Shown here piece by piece: positions 24,851 to 34,390 of a stretch of 64,000 nucleotides of DNA. The stretch lies in assembly GCF_007556815.1 (NCBI RefSeq), contig NZ_CP041745.1:1240001-1304000 (forward strand), written 5' to 3'. Position 1 is the stretch's first letter. The number at the start of each line of letters is the position of its first letter. Source of the DNA: Paraburkholderia megapolitana. GTDB taxonomy: Bacteria; Pseudomonadota; Gammaproteobacteria; Burkholderiales; Burkholderiaceae. The notes under the pieces were generated by a model. It was not told the origin of the DNA. It saw nothing but the letters and a program-made list of their open reading frames with translations, and did not search any database. A program made the position numbers and the translations under genes.

Positions 24851-24925
24851 CTCCCCGTAGTTCAATGGATAGAACAAGTGCCTCCTAAGCGCTAGATACA
24901 GGTTCGATTCCTGTCGGGGGGACCA
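24851..24925 (+). tRNA. tRNA-Arg (anticodon CCU)
   Basis: A full cloverleaf can be folded by eye. Acceptor CTCCCCG pairs with CGGGGGG (one U-G pair), and the D stem is GTTC/GAAC. The anticodon stem AGTGC/GCGCT carries the loop CTCCTAA, giving anticodon CCT. The T stem is ACAGG/CCTGT with loop TTCGATT. The discriminator is A, and CCA is encoded at 24923-24925. It reads AGG codons, which are rare in this GC-rich genome. The gene is single, not in an array. Confidence 0.95.
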
Positions 24926-25125
24926 GTCGGGTACCCAGCCAGTCGTCTTGATTGCCGCTGCGGCAACCACCGTGTTCACCCACCGTCGCGGTACGCCAAC
25001 CCCCGCCACAACCCCGGTGTATCCTGTGCGGCGCGGCCTCTCGCAACGATCGCCAATGCGTGCTGCCTATGTTTCTCTATGGCGCACATGCAAGGCGTAA
25101 CGCCGCTTTCCCACAGGAGAAGAAC

Positions 25126-25527
25126 ATGTTCAACAACAAATGGTTGGCCAGTGCTGCGCTCGTCGGCTTGCTCGCTATGTCGGGCGTTGCGCGGGCCGAA
25201 GGCGTCTTCTTTGTCGCGCCGAAAGACGGCGCTACCGTGAGCAACCCGGTACACGTGCAGTTCGGTATCGATGGCATGAAAGTCGTGCCTGCCGGGACCA
25301 TTGCGGAAGGCACCGGCCATCATCATCTGCTGATCGACGGTCAGCCGTTGCCGAAAGATCAGGTGATCCCTGCCACACCCACGTCGCTGCATTTCGGTAA
25401 GGGCCAGACGGAAACCGATATCACGCTGCCGCCCGGCGACCATACCTTGACGCTGCAATTCGGCGACGGCGCGCACCGCTCGTACGGCCCCGAGTGGAGC
25501 CAGACCATCAAGGTACACGTGCAGTAA
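25126..25527 (+). CDS. DUF4399 family exported protein
   Basis: A 133-residue protein with signal peptide MFNNKWLASAALVGLLAMSGVARA. The DUF4399 domain follows: FFVAPKDGATVSNPVHVQFGIDGMKV, GTGHHHLLIDG and PPGDHTLTLQFGDGAHRSYGPEWSQTI. The HHHLL element resembles a metal site; the function is unknown. CAGGAGA precedes the ATG. Probably periplasmic. Longer frames starting upstream include the tRNA region and are rejected. Confidence 0.88.
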   Translation: MFNNKWLASAALVGLLAMSGVARAEGVFFVAPKDGATVSNPVHVQFGIDGMKVVPAGTIAEGTGHHHLLIDGQPLPKDQVIPATPTSLHFGKGQTETDITLPPGDHTLTLQFGDGAHRSYGPEWSQTIKVHVQ

Positions 25528-25746
25528 CGTCGTTTTCCGCGGATGCACCGCAACCCGGGCGTTGCGGTGCATCGCACATAATCCGCGCGACACCCAGCTC
25601 ATCGCCCGCGGAGCTCCACCAACCAGAGCCCGCACCGACACCCAACAGTCACCCGAACGACCCCGGCCTTTCGGACAACACAGCGCCGCCCCGCACGACC
25701 GGTACAATGAGCGGTTCCGATTCATCGCAGGTTTTCTTAATTCTCC

Positions 25747-27681
25747 ATGTCGCTTTACACCATTATCGGCGCGCAACTCGCGTTCGGTCACGTCGCATTG
25801 CTCGATCACGCGGATTTCTCGCTGGAAGCGGGGGAGCGCGTCGGTCTGATCGGCCGTAACGGCGCGGGCAAGTCGTCGTTGCTGAAAATCGTCGCAGATC
25901 TGACCAAGCCCGACGACGGCCTCGTCACGCGTCAGCAGCATCTGACTACCGTCTATGTGCCGCAGGAGCCCGAGTTTGACACCGACATCTCGGTGTTCGA
26001 CGCCGTCGCCGCGGGGCTGAGCGAGGCGCGCGCGTTGCTCGACGAATACGACGAGGTCGCGCACCGGCTCGCCGACGTGCCGGAGGGCGCGGAACACGAC
26101 GCACTGCTCGCACGCATGAACACGCTGCAGTCGTCGCTCGATTCAATCGATGCCTGGAACTGGCGCAACCGCGTCGAGACTACGCTTGAGCAGATCGGTC
26201 TCGACGGCGATGCGCGGGTTAGCGCGTTGTCGGGTGGCATGAAAAAGCGCGTCGCGCTGGCGCGCGCACTCGTCGTGCAGCCCGACGTGCTGCTGCTTGA
26301 CGAGCCGACCAACCATCTCGACTTCGAGGGCATCCGCTGGCTCGAAGATCTGCTGGTCTCGCAGCGTGCAGGACTGTTCTTCATCACCCACGATCGCGCG
26401 TTTCTCGATCGCGTCGCGACCCGCATCGTCGACCTGGACCGCGGCCGTCTGCTGTCGTATCCGGGTAATTTCTCCGCCTACCAGACGCGCAAGGCACAAC
26501 AGCTCGAAGTGGAGCGCGTCGAAAACGACAAGTTCGACAAGCTGCTCGCACAGGAAGAAGTGTGGATCCGCAAGGGCGTCGAAGCGCGCCGTACGCGCAG
26601 CGTCGGCCGGATTGCACGGCTCGTGCAGATGCGCAACGAACGCGCGGATCGCCGCAACGTGCAGGGCAACGTCAAGCTCGATGTCGGGCAAGGCGAGAAG
26701 TCCGGCAAGATCGTCGCGGAACTGACCGATGTGACGAAGCGCTACGGCGCGCGCACGGTGATCGATGAATTCACCGCGACGGTGATGCGCGGCGACAAGA
26801 TCGGTTTTGTCGGGCCAAACGGCGCGGGCAAAACGACGCTGCTGAAACTGATCCTCGGTGAACTCACGCCGGACGACGGGACGGTGCGTATCGGTACCAA
26901 CCTGCAGGTTGCCTACTTCGACCAGATGCGCGCGCAGCTCGATCTGGACAAGAGCGTCGCCGATACCATCAGCCCCGGTAGCGACTGGGTCGAAGTCAAC
27001 GGTACGCGCAAGCACGTGATGAGCTATCTCGGCGACTTCCTGTTCGCACCCGAGCGTGCGCGCTCTCCGGTGCAGTCGTTGTCGGGCGGCGAGCGTAACC
27101 GACTGCTGCTCGCGCGTCTCTTTGCGCGCCCCGCGAACGTGCTGGTGCTCGACGAACCGACCAACGATCTCGACATTCCCACCCTCGAGTTGCTCGAAGA
27201 ACTGCTGACGGACTACGACGGCACGGTGCTGCTCGTCAGCCACGATCGCGCGTTTCTCGACAACGTGGTCACCTCGGTGATTGCCTCGGAGGGCGAGGGT
27301 AAGTGGCGCGAATACGTTGGCGGCTTTACCGACTGGCAAGTGCAGCGCGACCGGTCTGCGCAGATCGCGCGCGACGCGCTGAAGCAGCCGGCGAAGGAGG
27401 CCGCACAGGAGTCGGCGCAGAAAGACAGTGCGACGGGCCGCAACGCGCAGCGCGCGGCGAAGCTCTCGTTCAAGGAGCAGCGCGAGCTGGAGGCGTTGCC
27501 CGTGCAGATCGCGGCGCTGGAGGCCGAACAGAAAACCATCGGCGCGCAGCTCGAAGACGGTTCGATTTTTGCGAAGGATGCGTCGGAAGGCACGCGACTG
27601 ACCGAACGCTACGGCGCAATCGACGGCGAGCTGCTGACGGCGATGGAGCGCTGGGACGAGCTGGAGAGCCGGCGCAAGTGA
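25747..27681 (+). CDS. uup: ABC-F ATPase Uup
   Basis: A 644-residue soluble protein with two ABC ATPase domains and no membrane segments. Domain 1: Walker A GRNGAGKSS, signature LSGGMKKRVALARAL, Walker B LLLDEPTNHLDFEGIRWLE. Domain 2: Walker A GPNGAGKTT, signature LSGGERNRLLLARLF, Walker B LVLDEPTNDLDIPTLE. The DEPTN(H/D)LD signature and the charged linker between domains mark ABC-F proteins. The C-terminal coiled coil (about 560-640) is specific to Uup, which acts on ribosomes and suppresses transposon precise excision in E. coli. Length is normal. Confidence 0.94.
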   Translation: MSLYTIIGAQLAFGHVALLDHADFSLEAGERVGLIGRNGAGKSSLLKIVADLTKPDDGLVTRQQHLTTVYVPQEPEFDTDISVFDAVAAGLSEARALLDEYDEVAHRLADVPEGAEHDALLARMNTLQSSLDSIDAWNWRNRVETTLEQIGLDGDARVSALSGGMKKRVALARALVVQPDVLLLDEPTNHLDFEGIRWLEDLLVSQRAGLFFITHDRAFLDRVATRIVDLDRGRLLSYPGNFSAYQTRKAQQLEVERVENDKFDKLLAQEEVWIRKGVEARRTRSVGRIARLVQMRNERADRRNVQGNVKLDVGQGEKSGKIVAELTDVTKRYGARTVIDEFTATVMRGDKIGFVGPNGAGKTTLLKLILGELTPDDGTVRIGTNLQVAYFDQMRAQLDLDKSVADTISPGSDWVEVNGTRKHVMSYLGDFLFAPERARSPVQSLSGGERNRLLLARLFARPANVLVLDEPTNDLDIPTLELLEELLTDYDGTVLLVSHDRAFLDNVVTSVIASEGEGKWREYVGGFTDWQVQRDRSAQIARDALKQPAKEAAQESAQKDSATGRNAQRAAKLSFKEQRELEALPVQIAALEAEQKTIGAQLEDGSIFAKDASEGTRLTERYGAIDGELLTAMERWDELESRRK

Positions 27682-27716
27682 GGGGCAACCGGGTTTAACC
27701 GTCTTTAATAGTCGAA

Positions 27717-27744
27717 TTGCCCGTCGCATCGAAATCAGTAAAAT
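27717..27744 (+). promoter_or_regulatory. Candidate sigma-70 promoter for parE
   Basis: TTGCCC at 27717-27722, a 16-base spacer and TAAAAT at 27739-27744. The expected start near 27751 is about 117 bases before the parE ATG. Confidence 0.45.
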
Positions 27745-27867
27745 ACCCCGCGAACAGGCTGCCTCGTGTACCGGCAGCCGGCCATGCAACAGTTTGCCCG
27801 CGCCGCGGGCACCCCAATTTACCGCGTTGTTTCGTTCGGAACGACGCGGACAGAACCCAAGCAAGCC

Positions 27868-29853
27868 ATGCCTACGAAAAAGCCAAACGCTACTTATAGC
27901 GAAGCGTCGATCAAGGTGCTGAAGGGCCTGGAGCCGGTCAAGCAGCGGCCCGGCATGTACACGCGCACCGAAAATCCGCTGCACATCATCCAGGAAGTCA
28001 TCGACAACGCATCGGATGAAGCGCTCGGCGGTTTCGGCAAGGAGATCACGGTCACGCTGCATGCGGATCAGTCGGTATCCGTCGACGACGACGGCCGCGG
28101 CATTCCGTTCGGTCTTCATCCCGAAGAAGGCGTGCCGGTCGTCGAGATCGTGTACACGCGGCTGCACGCGGGCGGCAAGTTCGATAAGGCCGCGGGCGGT
28201 GCGTACACGTTCTCGGGCGGTCTGCACGGCGTCGGTGTATCGGTGACGAATGCGCTCTCCACGCGTCTCGATGTCACCGTCTGGCGCGAAGGCAAAGTCG
28301 CCGAACTTGGTTTCGCGAACGGCGATGTGGTGCGTCCGCTCGAAGTGCGCAACGCTACCAGGAGCGACAAGAAATCGGGCACGCGCGTCACCGCCTGGGC
28401 GAACCCGAAATACTTCGACTCGCCGAATCTGCCTGTCGGCGAGTTGCAGCGGCTGCTGCGCTCGAAGGCGGTGCTGCTGCCCGGCGTCGAGGTGACGCTC
28501 GTCATCGAAAAGACCGGTGAGCGGCAAACATGGAAATACGAAGACGGTCTGCGCGGCTATCTGCTGGAAGGACTGGATGGTAGCGATCTGCTGATTCCGG
28601 TCTTCGAAGGCGAGCGCTATGCGGAAAACTCGCGTTCGAACGAAGAGACGTTCGCCGAGGGCGAAGGCGCCGCGTGGGTCGTTGCGTGGAGCGAAGAAGG
28701 GCCGCTTACGCGCGAATCGTACGTGAACCTGATTCCGACGCCGGCCGGCGGTACGCACGAGTCCGGTCTGCGCGACGGTCTCTTTCAGGCGGTGAAGAGC
28801 TTTGTCGAGCTGCACAACCTGCAGCCGAAAGGCGTGAAACTGCTCGCCGAAGATGTGTTCGCGCGCGTGTCGTTCGTGCTGTCGGCGAAGGTGCTGGACC
28901 CGCAGTTCCAAGGTCAGATCAAGGAGCGCCTGAACAGTCGCGATGCGGTGAAGCTCGTGTCGTCGTTTACGCGTCCGGCGCTCGAACTGTGGCTGAACCA
29001 GCACGTCGAGCACGGCAAGAAGCTCGCCGATCTCGTCATCAAGCAGGCGCAGGCACGTACCCGCGCAGGTCAGAAAGTCGAGAAGCGCAAGAGCTCGGGT
29101 ATTGCGGTACTGCCTGGCAAGCTCGTCGATTGCGAAACGACTGATATCGCGCGTAACGAACTCTTTCTCGTCGAAGGCGATTCGGCGGGCGGCTCCGCGA
29201 AGATGGGGCGCGACAAGGAGTATCAGGCGATCCTGCCGTTGCGCGGCAAGGTGTTGAACACGTGGGAAACCGAGCGCGACCGGTTGTTCGCGAACAATGA
29301 AGTGCACGACATCTCCGTGGCGATCGGTGTCGATCCGCACAACCCCGATGATGTGGTCGACCTGTCCAATCTGCGCTACGGCAAGATCTGCATCCTGTCG
29401 GACGCGGACGTGGACGGCGCGCACATCCAGGTGTTGCTGCTCACGTTGTTCTTCAAACACTTTCCGCTGCTGATCGAGCGCGGTCATGTGCATGTCGCGC
29501 GACCGCCGCTCTTTCGCGTCGACGCGCCCGCGCGCGGCAAGAAGCCCGCGCAGAAGCTCTACGCGCTCGACGAAGGCGAGCTCGAGGCGATTCTCGACAA
29601 GTTGCGCAAGGACGGCGTGCGCGAATCGCAATGGACCATTAGCCGCTTCAAGGGTCTTGGCGAAATGAGCGCCGAGCAGTTGTGGGACACGACGATGAAT
29701 CCGGACACGCGGCGTCTGTCGCCGGTTGCGCTCGGCGAGCTCGACTTCGATGCGACCGTCGCGCGGATGACGATGCTGATGGGCAAGGGCGAAGCGGCGT
29801 CGCGGCGTACCTGGCTCGAAGAAAAAGGTAACGACGTCGAAGCGGATATCTGA
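27868..29853 (+). CDS. parE: DNA topoisomerase IV subunit B
   Basis: A 661-residue GHKL ATPase subunit. Seen: QRPGMYTRTENPLHIIQEVIDNASDEA (ATP-binding Asn/Asp), DDGRGIPFG, GGLHGVGVSVTNAL, the TOPRIM elements FLVEGDSAGGSAK with the catalytic Glu and SDADVDGAHI with the DxD metal site, and the C-terminal FKGLGEMSAEQLW. With ParC it decatenates daughter chromosomes. The start is set at 27868 because family similarity begins with TYSEASIKVLKGLEPVKQRP; a longer frame from 27766 has no support. parC follows after 76 bases. Confidence 0.96.
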   Translation: MPTKKPNATYSEASIKVLKGLEPVKQRPGMYTRTENPLHIIQEVIDNASDEALGGFGKEITVTLHADQSVSVDDDGRGIPFGLHPEEGVPVVEIVYTRLHAGGKFDKAAGGAYTFSGGLHGVGVSVTNALSTRLDVTVWREGKVAELGFANGDVVRPLEVRNATRSDKKSGTRVTAWANPKYFDSPNLPVGELQRLLRSKAVLLPGVEVTLVIEKTGERQTWKYEDGLRGYLLEGLDGSDLLIPVFEGERYAENSRSNEETFAEGEGAAWVVAWSEEGPLTRESYVNLIPTPAGGTHESGLRDGLFQAVKSFVELHNLQPKGVKLLAEDVFARVSFVLSAKVLDPQFQGQIKERLNSRDAVKLVSSFTRPALELWLNQHVEHGKKLADLVIKQAQARTRAGQKVEKRKSSGIAVLPGKLVDCETTDIARNELFLVEGDSAGGSAKMGRDKEYQAILPLRGKVLNTWETERDRLFANNEVHDISVAIGVDPHNPDDVVDLSNLRYGKICILSDADVDGAHIQVLLLTLFFKHFPLLIERGHVHVARPPLFRVDAPARGKKPAQKLYALDEGELEAILDKLRKDGVRESQWTISRFKGLGEMSAEQLWDTTMNPDTRRLSPVALGELDFDATVARMTMLMGKGEAASRRTWLEEKGNDVEADI

Positions 29854-29929
29854 GTGCGGCACGCCGGCCGCGCGAACACTTGCGCGCCGCATGCCCTGTA
29901 CTCACAGCAAATACGGATACGGAATCTAG

Positions 29930-32251
29930 ATGGACGACAACACGCCTGATCTTTTCACCGAGCCTGCGCCGCCCGACGGCGAATTTCTCACGCTCGGCAA
30001 CTACGCGGAGCGCGCGTATCTCGACTACGCGGTGAGCGTCGTCAAGGGCCGTGCACTGCCGGATGTCAGCGACGGGCAGAAGCCCGTGCAGCGCCGCATC
30101 CTGTTCGCCATGAACGAGATGGGACTGGCCGATAACGCGAAGCCGGTGAAGTCGGCACGCGTCGTCGGCGACGTGCTCGGCAAGTACCATCCGCACGGCG
30201 ACCAGTCTGCCTACGACGCACTCGTGCGTCTCGCGCAGGACTTCTCGATGCGCTATCCGCTGATCGACGGCCAGGGCAACTTCGGCTCGCGCGACGGCGA
30301 CGGCGCGGCGGCGATGCGCTACACCGAAGCGCGCCTCACGCCGATCTCGAAGCTGCTGCTCGACGAAATCAATCAGGGCACCGTCGACTTCATGCCCAAC
30401 TACGACGGCTCGTTCCAGGAGCCGAAGCTGCTGCCCGCGCGCCTGCCGTTCCTGCTGCTGAACGGGGCATCGGGCATCGCGGTCGGCCTTGCTACCGAGA
30501 TCCCGTCGCACAACCTGCGCGAAGTCGCCGCAGCGGCGGTGGCGATGATCCGTCAGCCGGCGTTGCAGCACGCGGAACTGATGCAACTGGTACCGGGCCC
30601 GGACTTCCCGGGCGGTGGCCAGATCATTTCTAGCGAAGCCGAAATCGCTGCCGCTTACGAAACCGGCCGCGGCAGCCTGAAGGTGCGTGCGCGCTGGAAG
30701 ATCGAAGAACTTGCGCGCGGCCAGTGGCAGCTCGTTTTCAACGAGTTGCCGCCGGGCACGTCGGCCCAGCGGGTGCTCGAAGAAATCGAAGAGCAGACCA
30801 ACCCGAAGATCAAGCTCGGCAAGAAGACGCTCACACCCGAGCAACTTCAAACGAAACAGACGTTGCTCGCGCTGCTCGATGCAGTGCGCGACGAATCGGG
30901 CAAGGACGCGCCGGTGCGTATCGTGTTCGAACCGAAGACCAGTCGCGTCGATCAGACCGAGTTCGTCAACACGTTGCTCGCGCATACGAGTCTCGAATCG
31001 AACACGTCGCTGAACCTGGTGATGGTCGGCGCGGACGGCCGGCCGCGGCAGAAGGGGCTCGCGGAAATCCTGCGCGAATGGATCGGCTTCCGCTTCGCGA
31101 CGGTTACGCGGCGCACGCAGTATCGGCTGACGAAGGTCGACGACCGGATTCACATCCTCGAAGGCCGGATGATCGTTTTCCTCAATATCGATGAGGTGAT
31201 TCGTATCATCCGCGAGTCGGACGAGCCGAAACCTGCGTTGATGGCCGCGTTTGGCCTGAGCGACCGGCAAGCGGAAGACATCCTCGAAATCCGGCTGCGC
31301 CAGCTCGCGCGTCTCGAGAAGATCAAGATCGAGAAGGAACTGAGCGAGCTGCGCGACGAGAAAGCGAAGCTCGAAGAACTGCTGGGTAGCGACTCGGCGA
31401 TGAAGCGGTTGATCATCCATGAGATCGAAGGCGATGCGAAGCAGTACGGCGACGAGCGACGCACGCTGATCCAGCAGGAGAAGCGTGCGGTCTTCGAAGT
31501 ACGCGTCGTCGATGAGCCGGTTACGGTCGTCGTGTCGCAGCGTGGTTGGGTTCGTGCATTGAAGGGCCATGGCCTCGATGCTGCAAGCTTCACGTTCAAG
31601 GCCGGCGATGGGTTGTATGCGGCGTTCCAGTGCCGCACGCCCGATACGCTTGTTGCGTGGGGCAGCAACGGGCGCGTGTATTCGGTGGCTGTGGCGTTGT
31701 TGCCTGGTGGTCGCGGCGATGGTGTGCCGGTCACTTCGCTGATCGAACTCGAATCGGGTTCGCACTTGATGCACTACTACGCGGCTCCCGCCGATCAGCA
31801 ATTGCTGCTTGCATCGAGCAACGGGTTCGGGTTTGTTGCCAAAGTCGGCGATATGGTGAGCCGCGTGAAGGCGGGTAAGTCCTTTATGACGATCGATGCG
31901 GGTGCTACGCCGCTCGTGCCGATGCCGATGTTGCCTGATGCGACGCGGGTTGCGTGTCTGTCGAGCGGCGGGCGGTTGCTGGTGTTCGGGCTCGATGAGA
32001 TGAAGACGCTGTCGGGTGGTGGGCGCGGTGTGATTCTGATGGGTCTCGACGAGAATGAGTCGTTGGTGCAGGCGCTTGCTATTGGGAAGGCGGGGCTTGT
32101 GTTGTCGGGGACTGGGCGTGGCGGCAAAGCATACGAAGAGGTGTTTGCTGGCGCTGCCTTGACGCCGCACGTTGGGAAGCGGGCACGCAAAGGGCGTCTG
32201 CCGGATACGAAGCTTAAGTTGTTGAGTTTGCGGCCTGTTGCAGTGGAGTAG
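29930..32251 (+). CDS. parC: DNA topoisomerase IV subunit A
   Basis: A 773-residue subunit. The catalytic Tyr is Y131 in [12 protein letters not shown], within the winged-helix 5Y-CAP core. [15 protein letters not shown] (about 84-98) is the quinolone-contact helix, with Gln at the position of E. coli Ser80 and Asp at that of Glu84. The dimerising coiled coil lies at about 400-480 and a short C-terminal beta-pinwheel (about 505-760) is present, as usual for ParC. It lies downstream of parE in one transcriptional unit. Confidence 0.96.
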   Translation: MDDNTPDLFTEPAPPDGEFLTLGNYAERAYLDYAVSVVKGRALPDVSDGQKPVQRRILFAMNEMGLADNAKPVKSARVVGDVLGKYHPHGDQSAYDALVRLAQDFSMRYPLIDGQGNFGSRDGDGAAAMRYTEARLTPISKLLLDEINQGTVDFMPNYDGSFQEPKLLPARLPFLLLNGASGIAVGLATEIPSHNLREVAAAAVAMIRQPALQHAELMQLVPGPDFPGGGQIISSEAEIAAAYETGRGSLKVRARWKIEELARGQWQLVFNELPPGTSAQRVLEEIEEQTNPKIKLGKKTLTPEQLQTKQTLLALLDAVRDESGKDAPVRIVFEPKTSRVDQTEFVNTLLAHTSLESNTSLNLVMVGADGRPRQKGLAEILREWIGFRFATVTRRTQYRLTKVDDRIHILEGRMIVFLNIDEVIRIIRESDEPKPALMAAFGLSDRQAEDILEIRLRQLARLEKIKIEKELSELRDEKAKLEELLGSDSAMKRLIIHEIEGDAKQYGDERRTLIQQEKRAVFEVRVVDEPVTVVVSQRGWVRALKGHGLDAASFTFKAGDGLYAAFQCRTPDTLVAWGSNGRVYSVAVALLPGGRGDGVPVTSLIELESGSHLMHYYAAPADQQLLLASSNGFGFVAKVGDMVSRVKAGKSFMTIDAGATPLVPMPMLPDATRVACLSSGGRLLVFGLDEMKTLSGGGRGVILMGLDENESLVQALAIGKAGLVLSGTGRGGKAYEEVFAGAALTPHVGKRARKGRLPDTKLKLLSLRPVAVE

Positions 32252-32769
32252 GGGTTTGTTTGCCTGTGCAGGCGGCTTCTTGTTAGCGCCTCGCGGCTGG
32301 TTCTCGCTGTTGCCCCGTGCGGGGCTGCGATTTGGCGCCTCGCGGCGCGGGCGTTGCCCCTGTGCGGGGCGGCACTTACTTTCTTTGCGCGGCAAAGAAA
32401 GTAAGCAAAGAAAGCCGCTCGAGACGTTACCGGGTCCTTTCCGTGTGCAGCCTTCGTGGCCCGCACCTAAGTGTCGTCCTCGCATCGAAACGTTAGTGGT
32501 CCGAGACGAGATCGGGCCTCGCGTTTTTAATGGTGGTGACAAGGCCGTCATTCATCCCACTCGCACTACGTGCTCGCGGTCGGGTGACCACATGGGAAAG
32601 CGGGGTGTTGGTCTACATGGGGGTGTCCGTTCGCGCGGCGCAAATCGCGGCCGTGGGCCCTGGCAAATCAGCGATTACCTGGTAAAGTCCGAACCGAATA
32701 CATACACTGCGGTCGAATGCCTACAACAATGAACCGCGCTGCAGTCAAAACAAAAAGGGATCACCCATC
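32252..32769. other. Intergenic region of 518 bases containing a repeat element
   Basis: Apart from the tandem GC modules and palindrome listed separately, the rest (about 32406-32769) holds no supported gene. Small open frames overlap the repeats and have no ribosome sites. The CopD-like gene starts just after, with a weak AGGGATC site. Confidence 0.6.
32286..32405. repeat. Intergenic palindromic repeat element with two tandem GC modules
   Basis: Two related modules stand in tandem at 32286-32325 and 32335-32370. Each begins GCGCCTCGCGGC and ends in a small hairpin (GCCCCGTGCGGGGC and GCCCCTGTGCGGGGC). They are followed by a perfect 13-base inverted repeat, CTTACTTTCTTTG at 32375-32387 and its complement at 32393-32405, around CGCGG. 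This looks like a dispersed chromosomal repeat of the kind scattered between Burkholderiaceae genes; I recall similar sequences but cannot search for copies. Confidence 0.65.
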
Positions 32770-33228
32770 ATGAACAAAGCGATCGAAGTCGCACTCTTTC
32801 TACACCTGCTCGGCGTCGCCGTCTGGATCGGCGGCATGGTCTTCGCGCACTTCTGTCTGCGCCCAGCACTCGCCGATCTCTCGCCGCAACTGCGGCTGCC
32901 ACTGTGGGAGTCTGTCTTCGCGCGCTTCTTCAATTGGGTCGCGGCGTCCGTGCTGGTCATTCTGCTGACCGGCGGGTTCCTGCTCACCCAGTTCGGCGGC
33001 GGTCACGCCGCATGGCAACTTCATGCAATGGCCGGCCTCGGCGTTCTCATGATGCTGATCTTCGGTCATATACGTTTTGCCGTTTTTCCGCGCATCCGTC
33101 GCGCCGTGCAGGCGCAGAACTGGCCCGACGGTGCTCGCGCAGTCGGCACCGTGCGTCGCCTCGTGGTGATCAATCTCGTGCTCGGTGTCGTGACGATCGG
33201 TTTTGCAGTGCTCTCGCGCGGATTCTGA
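32770..33228 (+). CDS. CopD-like integral membrane protein
   Basis: A 152-residue protein with four hydrophobic segments (about 5-27, 50-72, 82-102, 128-150). The first contains VALFLHLLGVAVWIGGMVF, with the His and Trp found in the CopD/YjeI-type family; further His occur in HAAWQLHAMAG and FGHIRFAVF. Such proteins are linked to copper handling or heme ligation in the inner membrane; neither can be shown here. It stands alone between parC and a leftward LysR gene. Confidence 0.75.
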   Translation: MNKAIEVALFLHLLGVAVWIGGMVFAHFCLRPALADLSPQLRLPLWESVFARFFNWVAASVLVILLTGGFLLTQFGGGHAAWQLHAMAGLGVLMMLIFGHIRFAVFPRIRRAVQAQNWPDGARAVGTVRRLVVINLVLGVVTIGFAVLSRGF

Positions 33229-33259
33229 TAGTGGCACGCCGCCACCACATAGCATTTCG

Positions 33260-34222
33260 CTAACGCACAGTCCCCAACCGCTCCGCCAGCGAATACCGCT
33301 GCATACACCGCTCCATACTGTCGAGAAACGCATTGTCGGCCGCACTCATCTTGCGGTCGCGGTGCCACAGCAAATGCACATCGACATCGGCCAGCCCTTC
33401 GTCGGGCGGCAAACGCCATAACCGTTGCTGAGCGATGTCGTCGCGCACGATGTGCTCCGGCAGACAACCGATCCCATAGCCCGCGAAAATCAGCCGGCGC
33501 ACTTCATCCAGACTCGGTGACGACGCAACGATCCGTCCGGTAAAGCCCTTCTGATCGCGAAATACCGTCAGCGGCGACAGGCTGTCGCCGATCTGGTCGC
33601 TCGTGAACGACACGAAATTCTCCGCGAGCAGGTCCTGCATCGTCAGTTGCGACTGGCCGAACAACCGGTGATACCGGCCGCAGAAAATCGCATAACGCTG
33701 CCGCAGGAAGCAGCGCATCTCGAGCTTCTCGATCGGGCTGCGGCACAGGCTCAGACCCGCGGTCGCGGTCTTCTGCAGCAGCGACGAGATGATGTCCGAC
33801 GAGCGCATCACTTCAATCTGCAGATCGATCCGCGGGTATGCACGATGAAACTCCGCGAGAAACTCGTCGTACACCGGCGAATCGATCCGGCTCACGCTCA
33901 GCAACCGGATCGAGCCGGTGATGTCGTCGGTGCGGTCGTCGAGTTCGGTTTCGAGCCGCGAGATGTTGCCGTAGATGTCGCTGGCAATCCGGTACACCTC
34001 TTCGCCAGCGTTAGTCGGCGTGAAGGTCGTCCCGCGTCGCTCGATCAGCTTGCGCCCCAGTGCTTCCTCGAGTCGCTTCAGCGCCTGGCTGACCGCCGGT
34101 TGCGTGACATAGAGCCGTGCGGCGGCCCGGCTCACGCTGCGTTCCTGAATGATCACGAGGTAGGTGCGCAGCAGGTTCCAGTCGAGGCGGTCGTTTAGGA
34201 AGCGGGCGATGTCGGCGCGCAT
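33260..34222 (-). CDS. LysR-family transcriptional regulator
   Basis: A 320-residue LysR protein. The N-terminal winged HTH reads LRTYLVIIQERSVSRAAARLYVTQPAVSQALKRLEEALGRKLIERRG (about 18-65), followed by the linker helix and the periplasmic-binding-like effector domain (about 100-305). It is divergent from the transporter-amidohydrolase operon, with a large dyad in between, so it most likely controls that operon and itself. A CGGAG site precedes the ATG. The effector is unknown, presumably a substrate or intermediate of the operon. Confidence 0.93.
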   Translation of the reverse strand: MRADIARFLNDRLDWNLLRTYLVIIQERSVSRAAARLYVTQPAVSQALKRLEEALGRKLIERRGTTFTPTNAGEEVYRIASDIYGNISRLETELDDRTDDITGSIRLLSVSRIDSPVYDEFLAEFHRAYPRIDLQIEVMRSSDIISSLLQKTATAGLSLCRSPIEKLEMRCFLRQRYAIFCGRYHRLFGQSQLTMQDLLAENFVSFTSDQIGDSLSPLTVFRDQKGFTGRIVASSPSLDEVRRLIFAGYGIGCLPEHIVRDDIAQQRLWRLPPDEGLADVDVHLLWHRDRKMSAADNAFLDSMERCMQRYSLAERLGTVR

Positions 34223-34245
34223 GAGCGGGGCTCCGGGATAGTTAT

Positions 34246-34291
34246 ATTAGTGAAATTTATGCCGTGAATAATAACTGGAAATTTGACTAAT
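34246..34291. promoter_or_regulatory. Long inverted repeat, candidate LysR operator
   Basis: ATTAGTGAAATTT at 34246-34258 and AAATTTGACTAAT at 34279-34291 are complementary in 12 of 13 positions, separated by 20 bases. The whole block is AT-rich in GC-rich DNA. It sits 24 bases upstream of the LysR start and about 100 upstream of the transporter start, the expected place for an autoregulated divergent operator. A shorter dyad (AGTTAT at 34240, ATAACT at 34271) interleaves. Confidence 0.65.
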
Positions 34292-34390
34292 GTATTGTGG
34301 CTGGCGATAAACAGCCTGTGCGCCGAATGCCGTGGCGCGACCACCACGCCGCCACCACGCACTCGACCGCCCGCCAGAGGAGCCCACCCC

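Noticed and set aside
26143..29892. A 1249-codon open frame on the minus strand through uup and parE
   Set aside because: Antiphase shadow of high-GC3 genes: His/Arg/Gln-rich translation, no family features, and full overlap with two certain genes.
32375..32405. The 13-bp palindrome after parC as an intrinsic terminator
   Set aside because: No T-run follows either arm and it is embedded in repeat modules, so it is listed as a repeat element.
29648..32551. A 967-codon minus-strand open frame opposite parC
   Set aside because: Same shadow effect; the translation is low-complexity and parC is certain on the plus strand.
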